Origin: UBA3210 sp963648895
Lineage (GTDB): Bacteria; Bacillota_I; Bacilli_A; RFN20; CAG-449
Direction of reading: 5' to 3'
Length of the DNA stretch: 12,613 nucleotides
Assembly (NCBI GenBank): GCA_963648895.1
Contig: CAVJGK010000039.1
Coordinates: forward strand, 1-12,613
Shown here: positions 8,005 through 12,613 of the stretch, in pieces
Position numbering within the stretch: position 1 is the stretch's first letter
Layout: each line of letters opens with the position of its first letter
Made by a program: the position numbers and the translations under genes
The notes under the pieces: generated by a model
Database searches by the model: none
The model's input: the letters and a program-made list of their open reading frames with translations, nothing else
What the model was told of the DNA's origin: nothing

Positions 8005-8894
8005 TAGATTAACTTCTTTCTTAATTTACTAGAAACAATATCAACTAAAATAACTAAGATGATAACACCATATAAAACTGCCGCGAGTTGAGGCCAGTGA
8101 GAGTTTTGGGAATGTACGCTGATGGAATAACCAACTCCACCTGCACCAACTAAACCTAATAAAGAAGCAGTTCTAATATTTAAATCAAAACGATAAAGAA
8201 TAACATTTAAGAAGTTAGGAGCTACTTGAGGAACAACACCTAATTTAATTCTAGCCATTGTCGATGCACCACATGCATTTAAAGCTTCTAGTGGTCCTTC
8301 TTCAATGACATCGAGTTGTTCTGCATACATCTTACCAATCATGCCGATGGAATGAATGGATAAGACCATAACACCAGTAAATGAACCAAAGCCAAATACT
8401 TTAATAAAGATAAAGCCCATTAAGATTTCAGGGAATGTACGAATTAAAATAAGTAACATTTCAGAGATAATTGCCCATTTACCAACCATTCTTCTGCTTG
8501 CAAAGAAACCAAATGGAATTGATAATATGGCAGAAAATGAAGTACCGATAAAGGCAATCGCGAAAGTTTGTAATACTTCATAAATAACTGATTTTTCAAA
8601 ACTAAAAGAACCATATCCAAAGAAATATGACCAATCAGGAGAGATAAATCCTTCAAGCATCTTACCAAATTTAGTCCAGTTTGGAGTTCTAAAATGTTCA
8701 AAGAATCCAATATCTAATGAAAACCATAACAATACTCCGATTAAAATACCAAAGAATACTAGGTTATAAATCCACTTCTTAGGACGTGCTTTATAAGCAT
8801 CATCGACAGTAGCGAAATGTTTTTCTACGCGATAGAAAATCTTTTTATACCAAGGAAGTTTATCATATGCTTCTTGCGAAATAATTTTAAACAT
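8004..8894 (-). CDS. phnE: Phosphonate/phosphite-type ABC transporter permease (second PhnE)
   Basis: This 296-residue membrane permease belongs to the binding-protein-dependent family (BPD_transp_1). A cytoplasmic N-terminal stretch leads to a first helix near 43-61, then helices around 104-131, 142-166, 170-188 and 268-288. The EAA coupling loop, which docks on the ATPase, is at about 202-222 (EALNACGAS...GVVPQVAP). The family block RTASLLGLVGAGGVGYSI follows at 241-258. It is the second of two adjacent but clearly different PhnE paralogues, so the importer is probably heterodimeric. The start at 8894 has an AAGGAAGGTG ribosome site (8902-8911) and lies one base after the stop of the upstream permease. 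Its own stop overlaps the kinase start. The translocated substrate is not decided by the permease sequence. Confidence 0.93.
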   Translation of the reverse strand: MFKIISQEAYDKLPWYKKIFYRVEKHFATVDDAYKARPKKWIYNLVFFGILIGVLLWFSLDIGFFEHFRTPNWTKFGKMLEGFISPDWSYFFGYGSFSFEKSVIYEVLQTFAIAFIGTSFSAILSIPFGFFASRRMVGKWAIISEMLLILIRTFPEILMGFIFIKVFGFGSFTGVMVLSIHSIGMIGKMYAEQLDVIEEGPLEALNACGASTMARIKLGVVPQVAPNFLNVILYRFDLNIRTASLLGLVGAGGVGYSISVHSQNSHWPQLAAVLYGVIILVILVDIVSSKLRKKLI

Positions 8895-8895
8895 A

Positions 8896-9765
8896 TTATT
8901 GCACCTTCCTTCTTAAGTAACTACTTAATAATTGTAATACGACAACAACGATAAATAATGGAATTAAAATAGCACCAACTTTATCATATTGAGTTGAATC
9001 GATTGCATCTGATAATAATTGTCCAATACCACCGGCACCTACGAAACCAAGAATTACAGAAGCTCTAACATTGATTTCAAAGACATAAATAATATTAGAA
9101 ATTAAAGTAGGACGGATTTGAGGTGAAATAGAAATTGCATATGATTGCATTCTAGAAGCACCGGTAGATTTAGTTGCTTCAAATGGTTTCATATCACAAG
9201 TTTCAATTTGTTCATACATGAGTTTAAATAAAACACCTGTTGTAAACATTGCCATAGCGATAACACCAGCAGTTTCATTAAAACCAAAGAATACAGTTGC
9301 GAATACCGCTAAAACGAAGGTTGGAATTGATCTAAAGATATTTAAAATTATTCTAACAGGCATATATACCCATTTAGATGTAAAGATATTAGAACTTGCT
9401 AAAATATAAAAAGGAATAGAAACTAATGTACCAATAAATGTTGCAAGTCCAACCATTTCAATAGTCGCCCAAATTTTTGGAATCGCTACTTGGAAGATAT
9501 AATTGACATATCCTTCGGAAGTTTTTAAACTCCATTTACTTGGAACAAACATTTGAGAGAAAATAACACCAAATTGAGAAAATCTCACATTGGTTGGTTT
9601 ATCAATGACTATAAAAGAAATAACGATTAAAGCAACAACTAAAATTGTATAAAAAGGGAGAGTATTTCTCTTTTTATGCAATGTTTTTACTTCACCATTA
9701 CTTAATGTGATATTAACATCTTTGTAAAAAAGACGATCATAAAGTTGTTTAAATTTAGTCTTCAT
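8896..9765 (-). CDS. phnE: Phosphonate/phosphite-type ABC transporter permease (first PhnE)
   Basis: This 289-residue permease is the paralogue partner of the next gene. A charged cytoplasmic N-terminus of about 35 residues precedes helix 1 (about 38-54), with further helices near 97-124, 133-160, 164-183 and 264-282. The EAA loop is at about 196-218 (EATKSTGAS...ISPQIRP), followed by the block RASVILGFVGAGGIG (234-248). An upstream in-frame GTG at 9774 would add three residues, but it overlaps AGGTG (9772-9776), which is perfectly placed as a ribosome site six bases before the ATG at 9765. I therefore choose the ATG. The gene overlaps the ATPase gene by 11 bases and ends one base before the next permease. 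Tight packing indicates one transcript and a 1:1 permease pair. Confidence 0.93.
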   Translation of the reverse strand: MKTKFKQLYDRLFYKDVNITLSNGEVKTLHKKRNTLPFYTILVVALIVISFIVIDKPTNVRFSQFGVIFSQMFVPSKWSLKTSEGYVNYIFQVAIPKIWATIEMVGLATFIGTLVSIPFYILASSNIFTSKWVYMPVRIILNIFRSIPTFVLAVFATVFFGFNETAGVIAMAMFTTGVLFKLMYEQIETCDMKPFEATKSTGASRMQSYAISISPQIRPTLISNIIYVFEINVRASVILGFVGAGGIGQLLSDAIDSTQYDKVGAILIPLFIVVVVLQLLSSYLRRKVQ

Positions 9766-10534
9766 GAACTTCACCTAATTTTTCATTTGATTTTAATGCT
9801 CTACCATAGATTTTTAATAATACATCATCATTAACTTCTTCTGGTTTACCATCAAAAACAATTCTACCTTTGTTAATACCGATAATACGAGTTGAATATT
9901 TTAAAGCTAAATCAACATGGTGCATATTTGCAACAATGGTGATTTTATATTCTTCGTTAATTCTTTTAAAATCATTCATAACTGAAATTGTAGTAATTGG
10001 ATCTAATGAAGCAACTGGTTCATCCGCGAGAATAATATGTGGTTCTTGAGTTAAAGCTCTAGCTAAAGCAACTCTTTGTTGTTGTCCACCACTTAATTCA
10101 TCTGCACGAACAAATGCTTTATCCAAAATACCTAATTTGTTTAATGAATCAAAAGCTAATTGCTTTTCTTCTTGGCTATAAACACCAAAAAGTGTCTCAA
10201 AGAAAGAGTGGTAACCCGCTCTTCCTCCGAGGACATTTTTATATACACTTGATCTTTTTACTAAGTTGAAAGATTGGAAAATCATTCCAATGTTTCTTCT
10301 TAAAATGCGTAATTCTTTACCTTTCGCAGAAGAAATATCTTGATTGTCAATTTTAATTGAACCTTCTTGAATATCATGCATTTTATTAATGCATCTTAAC
10401 AATGTAGATTTACCTGCACCAGATAAGCCAATGATGGATACAAAATCCCCATCATTAATTGTTAAGTTAATATCGCTTAATGCAGGAGATGCTGCACCAG
10501 GATAGATTTTTTGTACGTTTTCAAAAACAATCAT
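9755..10534 (-). CDS. phnC: Phosphonate/phosphite-type ABC transporter ATP-binding protein
   Basis: This 259-residue cytoplasmic ATPase powers the importer. All ABC motifs are intact: Walker A G36-LSGAGKS-T44, Q-loop Q87 (FQSFNLV), signature LSGGQQQR (147-154), Walker B IILADEP (167-173) with catalytic E172, a D-loop (SLD), and the switch histidine H205 in NMHHVDLA. The NMHHVDLA and KRSSVYKNVLGGR segments are typical of the PhnC subfamily. Length is normal. The gene lies 52 bases after the binding protein gene with no clear terminator between them and overlaps the first permease gene. Its ribosome site is the unusual G-run GGGGG (10540-10544), five bases before the ATG. The family assignment is firm. 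The substrate class is phosphonate, phosphite or a related oxyanion and cannot be narrowed. Confidence 0.95.
   Translation of the reverse strand: MIVFENVQKIYPGAASPALSDINLTINDGDFVSIIGLSGAGKSTLLRCINKMHDIQEGSIKIDNQDISSAKGKELRILRRNIGMIFQSFNLVKRSSVYKNVLGGRAGYHSFFETLFGVYSQEEKQLAFDSLNKLGILDKAFVRADELSGGQQQRVALARALTQEPHIILADEPVASLDPITTISVMNDFKRINEEYKITIVANMHHVDLALKYSTRIIGINKGRIVFDGKPEEVNDDVLLKIYGRALKSNEKLGEVHED
9772..9776 (-). promoter_or_regulatory. Ribosome binding site fixing the first permease start
   Basis: AGGTG on the minus strand, inside the 3' end of the ATPase gene, is six bases from the ATG at 9765 and overlaps the alternative GTG at 9774. It supports the ATG as the true start. Confidence 0.7.
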
Positions 10535-10539
10535 AATTT

Positions 10540-10544
10540 CCCCC
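10540..10544 (-). promoter_or_regulatory. Unusual GGGGG ribosome site of the ATPase gene
   Basis: The sequence CGGGGGAAATT precedes the ATG on the minus strand, with GGGGG five bases upstream. It can pair with the CCUCC core of 16S rRNA through one G-U pair. The binding protein gene has the same CGGGGGAAA block, unlike the AGG(A/T)G sites elsewhere in the window. Confidence 0.55.
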
Positions 10545-10586
10545 GTGTAAGATATGTTTATTTATTTTAATTATTAATGCTTCAAA

Positions 10587-11666
10587 TTAGATTAAATTGT
10601 GATCAACACAGTATGAATAGAATTCTCTTTCACCATCGAAATCTGAATCTTGTGCATCTGAATAACCTGTATGGCTATATAAACTATAAAGATAGTAAGC
10701 ACCTGTACCTTGTTCTGTAGAAGAACCTTGTTTTACAACTGTCTTAAATGCAGTTTTAACTGCTTCTTTAGCTTCTGTTGATAATGAAGCTCTTGCAGAA
10801 ATAGTATCGTTATAAATACCATCTGTAATTGCGATACATTTTGTATTTTCGAAAATTGATTTATTATTGTAATATGCTGATGTTGATTTATTATAACCGT
10901 TTGAATATCTTACATCCATAAATCCCCAGTAACCATCTACTTCGCCTGACATCATTGCTTCTAATGCTGCATCATAACCTGTGACATAGAGACCTTGGAT
11001 TTGATTTGTCTTTGTTGGATCTAATGTGTCGACCATTTCCATGCCTTTGTCATTTAAGTATTTTAAAGGTCTTAAATAACCAGCACCTGAAGTAGTACCT
11101 TGACGTGCAATCTTTTTACCAGCTAAATCTTTAACGTCAATCTTACCATCGCCGTTAACGTCTTTATAGCAATTATTATTTACGATTAATGTTGAGCAAT
11201 AATAGTTGACATCTTGTGTTGATTGTTGACCTAAATATTCATAGCCAGCAATTTCACCATTCATTGCTTTAATTTGTTGTTCTTCGCCTTGGTAATCAAC
11301 TTGTACTTGATAGCCTTTTCTAACAGATGTTAATAATACTTCAACTGCACCTTCGTGTTTTAAAGTAGCTTCTGCATAACCTGATGCTGTTAAGAAACCA
11401 ATATCAACTTGACCAGATAACATAGCTTCTGTTGTTGCTGCATATGTTGTACCTGTTGTAATCTTGAATTCATATTTGTCTGATGTTGCATTTAATAATG
11501 GTTCAAGATTAGTAGCTAATGTAGCAAGTGAACCTGGATCTCTTGATGGAACGAATTGGATGTTGATTGTTTCTTTTCCTGATTCAGAACTTCCACCGCA
11601 AGCAGTTAAGCCACCTACTAATAAAGTAGCGCAAGCTAAACAAGTTAAAATTTTTGTGTTTTTCAT
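10587..11666 (-). CDS. phnD: Phosphonate/phosphite-type ABC transporter substrate-binding lipoprotein
   Basis: This 359-residue extracellular binding protein feeds the importer. A signal peptide ends in the lipobox L20-T-A-C23, so it should be lipid-anchored at Cys23. The mature part is a PhnD-like periplasmic-binding fold: the first ligand-side segment is FVPSRDPG (38-45), GQVDIGFLTASGY lies at 85-97, and TTSGAGYLRP (191-200) matches the oxyanion-binding loop and helix start. EAMMSGEVDGYWGF (236-249) is the second-lobe block. Residues 169-180 form a textbook EF-hand or dockerin-like calcium loop (D-V-N-G-D-G-K-I-D-V-K-D) just before the GKKIARQGTTSG strand. It is the first gene of the operon, downstream of a good promoter, with a GGGGG ribosome site 11 bases from the ATG. 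Phosphonate, phosphite, hypophosphite or phosphate are all possible ligands. Confidence 0.94.
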   Translation of the reverse strand: MKNTKILTCLACATLLVGGLTACGGSSESGKETINIQFVPSRDPGSLATLATNLEPLLNATSDKYEFKITTGTTYAATTEAMLSGQVDIGFLTASGYAEATLKHEGAVEVLLTSVRKGYQVQVDYQGEEQQIKAMNGEIAGYEYLGQQSTQDVNYYCSTLIVNNNCYKDVNGDGKIDVKDLAGKKIARQGTTSGAGYLRPLKYLNDKGMEMVDTLDPTKTNQIQGLYVTGYDAALEAMMSGEVDGYWGFMDVRYSNGYNKSTSAYYNNKSIFENTKCIAITDGIYNDTISARASLSTEAKEAVKTAFKTVVKQGSSTEQGTGAYYLYSLYSHTGYSDAQDSDFDGEREFYSYCVDHNLI

Positions 11667-11677
11667 TTTTAATTTTT

Positions 11678-11682
11678 CCCCC
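11678..11682 (-). promoter_or_regulatory. Unusual GGGGG ribosome site of the binding protein gene
   Basis: On the minus strand ACGGGGGAAAAATT precedes the start at 11666, with GGGGG 11 bases from the ATG, slightly far for an ideal site. No AGGAGG-like element lies closer. Confidence 0.5.
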
Positions 11683-11737
11683 GTAAATGAAATGGTCTAA
11701 CACTAATTACTGACGAATTAATTTTAAAACCGTCCTT

Positions 11738-11766
11738 ATTATCAACTAAATGTAAACATTTGTTAA
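11738..11766 (-). promoter_or_regulatory. Sigma-A-type promoter of the importer-kinase operon
   Basis: On the minus strand TTAACA (11761-11766) and GATAAT (11738-11743) match the consensus at five of six positions each and are spaced by exactly 17 bases. The start of transcription would fall near 11731, leaving a leader of about 65 bases with no recognisable riboswitch. This is the best promoter match I found in the window. Confidence 0.75.
11748..11761. promoter_or_regulatory. Palindromic operator candidate inside the promoter spacer
   Basis: The plus strand reads AAATGT-AA-ACATTT, a perfect six-base inverted repeat with a two-base centre. It fills most of the spacer between the -10 and -35 boxes and touches the -35 box. 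A dimeric repressor bound here would block RNA polymerase. The cognate regulator is not in the window. Confidence 0.5.
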
Positions 11767-11768
11767 AT

Positions 11769-11782
11769 GGAAAACGCTTTCA
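11769..11782. promoter_or_regulatory. cre-like site (CcpA / LacI-family operator)
   Basis: GGAAAACGCTTTCA matches the catabolite-response consensus TGWAARCGYTWNCW at 13 of 14 positions. The complementary strand, TGAAAGCGTTTTCC, also matches at 13 of 14. It ends only two bases upstream of the -35 box. CcpA sites upstream of a promoter can activate, whereas sites overlapping or downstream usually repress. The sign of control here is undecided. Confidence 0.55.
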
Positions 11783-11825
11783 AAAAAATTAAATCGAGAA
11801 ATAAAAGTTAAAAAAATTTGGATAT

Positions 11826-11853
11826 AAAAAAATGGATATATTAATATATCCAT
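11826..11853 (-). terminator. AT-rich hairpin terminator after the small acidic gene
   Basis: A perfect inverted repeat has arms ATGGATATAT (11832-11841) and ATATATCCAT (11844-11853) around a two-base centre. On the minus strand it is followed by a run of T (complement of 11826-11832). It lies 75 bases beyond the 113-residue gene and upstream of the importer promoter, so it should insulate the two units. The bases between (11854-11928) show only an imperfect AT-rich repeat with GCTA/TAGC arms and no gene. Confidence 0.75.
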
Positions 11854-11928
11854 ACTGTTTCTTTGATTTCTACTTTATTAATAATAAAAAGCTAATATAC
11901 TTAATAAGAATAGCATTATTAATTTCTA

Positions 11929-12270
11929 TTAAATCAATGATTTTAAATAATCAGTTATCATATCTTCTATTTCATATGATCCATCATTAACCTCATTAAG
12001 TCTATCAATTAATTTATTAATCATATCTAATAGTTGTGGTGCTAGTTCTTTTTCTCTTTCTTCATCAAAATGCATACCACTGACATCTTCAGGATCATTT
12101 GACCATAAAGAACACCATATGTTACTTATTTCCTTATCTAGATTTTGAAGTTGGATGTCATCATCAACTAATTTAACTCCTGTTGAATAGTTTCCATTTT
12201 CATCTACTTCGTCCTTAAGCAAAGGACCAAATACAAATTCTAATCCAATATAAACTAAATTTTTATCCAT
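11929..12270 (-). CDS. Small acidic protein of unknown function
   Basis: I do not recognise this 113-residue protein. It is soluble and strongly acidic, with no signal peptide and no membrane segment. The N-terminal half (DKNLVYIGLEFVFGPLL, then a Gly/Asn turn) looks beta-like. The second half (about 70-113) looks helical, with regularly spaced Leu and Ile (LLDMINKLIDRLNEV, then MITDYLKSLI). There are two Trp (W52, W56) and a single Cys53. Size, acidity and a lone position beside a decayed accessory gene resemble immunity or antitoxin-type proteins, but no partner toxin is present, so this is only a suggestion. The start has AGGAAG nine bases upstream (12280-12285), a site lying inside the 3' end of the pseudogene remnant. 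Its first eight bases overlap that remnant's final stop. Confidence 0.7.
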   Translation of the reverse strand: MDKNLVYIGLEFVFGPLLKDEVDENGNYSTGVKLVDDDIQLQNLDKEISNIWCSLWSNDPEDVSGMHFDEEREKELAPQLLDMINKLIDRLNEVNDGSYEIEDMITDYLKSLI

Positions 12271-12475
12271 TATTACCTACTTCCTGTCTTAATTTTTTTA
12301 ATTTAGTTATCGCATTATCGATTGATGACTTACTAAAAATTGCATAAAATTGTCAATTGAAGTTTTGTACATTTGCGTTATTTCCAATTTCAGCGAGTAC
12401 CATAATTTATGACAAAGTCAATTTTTTATCACACACTTTATCACCCACTTTATCACCAACTTCATTTTGTAATAA
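12263..12475 (-). pseudogene. Decayed winged-helix tail of an AlbA_2/COG2865-type regulator
   Basis: One minus-strand frame of 71 codons is interrupted by TAA at codon 23 and TGA at codon 41. It starts LLQNE, runs through VGDKVGDKVCDK, then KLTLS, a stop, IMVLAEIGNNANV, QNFN, a stop, QFYAIFSKSSIDNAITKLKKL. From memory of the family, the usual tail is a D-K-V-G-type linker repeat, then LT-x-x-Q-x-x-IL-x-x-I, then SKSTID-x-x-IKKLKE. The fragment follows this pattern without gaps in one frame. The first stop falls where Gln (CAA) is common. The upstream ATP-binding and DNA-binding parts are absent, and the wing after KKL is lost. It is most likely the dead 3' end of a putative transcriptional regulator, and its sequence now provides the ribosome site of the next gene. 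Confidence 0.6.
12425..12460 (-). repeat. Three tandem 12-bp repeats encoding V-G/C-D-K
   Basis: On the minus strand the units GTTGGTGATAAA, GTGGGTGATAAA and GTGTGTGATAAA follow each other without spacers. In the pseudogene frame they read VGDK, VGDK, VCDK. Such four-residue repeats typically link the ATP-binding part and winged helix of COG2865-type proteins. Confidence 0.85.
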
Positions 12476-12493
12476 TCATAGGTGATAAATCAA

Positions 12494-12613
12494 TATTTTA
12501 AATTGTTTAAAAAAACATAGTTAATCTTTCTATTACGGACACTCATTTGTGCCCTTAAAACGAAGTGACCAGGTAGATAGTTATTCCTATAATACTGGCG
12601 TTCGTCTCCTTAT
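12494..12613 (-). other. Window edge without a recognisable gene; possible mobile-element end
   Basis: The segment 12537-12613 is visibly richer in G and C than its surroundings and contains a six-pair hairpin (GGACAC at 12537-12542, GTGCCC at 12549-12554, one G-T pair). A minus-strand frame stays open from 12612 to a stop near 12494, but it has no start with a ribosome site and matches nothing I know. The sharp composition change and terminal hairpin resemble the end of an insertion sequence. I cannot name a family and no target duplication is visible. Confidence 0.25.

Noticed and set aside
9766..9774. GTG start for the first permease
   Set aside because: It coincides with the AGGTG ribosome site that is ideally spaced for the ATG at 9765.
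10587..10650. Second EF-hand-like loop near the C-terminus of the binding protein (DSDFDGERE)
   Set aside because: Loop position 8 is Arg instead of a hydrophobic residue and position 12 is Tyr, so the calcium pattern fails.
11667..11731. Riboswitch in the leader of the importer operon
   Set aside because: The leader is only about 65 bases, AT-rich, without conserved aptamer blocks or a terminator-antiterminator pair.
12425..12460. CRISPR-like or iteron array
   Set aside because: Units are 12 bp, directly adjacent without spacers, and keep one reading frame as a protein linker; no cas or replication gene is nearby.

Overview
The window is AT-rich and looks like the chromosome of a low-GC Bacillota (Firmicutes) cell, possibly an Erysipelotrichia- or Mollicutes-related commensal. 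The placement rests on strongly AT-biased codons, AGGAGG-type ribosome sites, two lipobox lipoproteins, a CcpA-type cre-like site and short hairpin-plus-T-run terminators. It is inferred, not proven. Tryptophan is read from TGG and one gene ends in TGA, so nothing points to the Mycoplasma code.

Layout. (1) 22-2943, plus strand: a 973-residue serine-rich surface lipoprotein with C-terminal beta-rich repeats, two of them a near-identical 306-bp tandem duplication. It meets the next operon tail to tail at a probably bidirectional terminator. (2) 7410 down to 2994, minus strand: a tight five-gene operon encoding an unknown six-helix membrane protein, fumarase class I alpha and beta subunits, malic enzyme and a Cof-type HAD phosphatase. 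The enzymes link fumarate, malate and pyruvate. (3) 11666 down to 7519, minus strand: a phosphonate/phosphite-type ABC importer operon (binding lipoprotein, ATPase, two permeases) whose last gene, fused by a TAATG overlap, is a polynucleotide-kinase-like P-loop kinase. It has a good sigma-A-type promoter with a palindrome in the spacer and a cre-like site just upstream, and it ends in a strong hairpin overlapping the kinase stop codon. (4) 12613 to about 11826, minus strand: an accessory-looking edge with a possible mobile-element end, a decayed winged-helix gene fragment carrying a 3 x 12 bp repeat, and a small acidic orphan protein with its own terminator.

How the parts work together. The importer operon should capture a phosphorus oxyanion or organophosphonate outside the cell and bring it in at the cost of ATP. 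No C-P lyase, phosphonatase or phosphite dehydrogenase is present here, so the fate of the substrate is unknown, and the coupled kinase is the only local candidate for acting on it. The fumarase and malic enzyme form a two-step route between fumarate and pyruvate.

I found no clear new defence or mobile system. The best leads are the importer-kinase coupling, the layered phnD promoter, the EF-hand-like loop inside the binding protein, the unknown membrane protein leading the fumarase operon, and the decayed regulator at the right edge.
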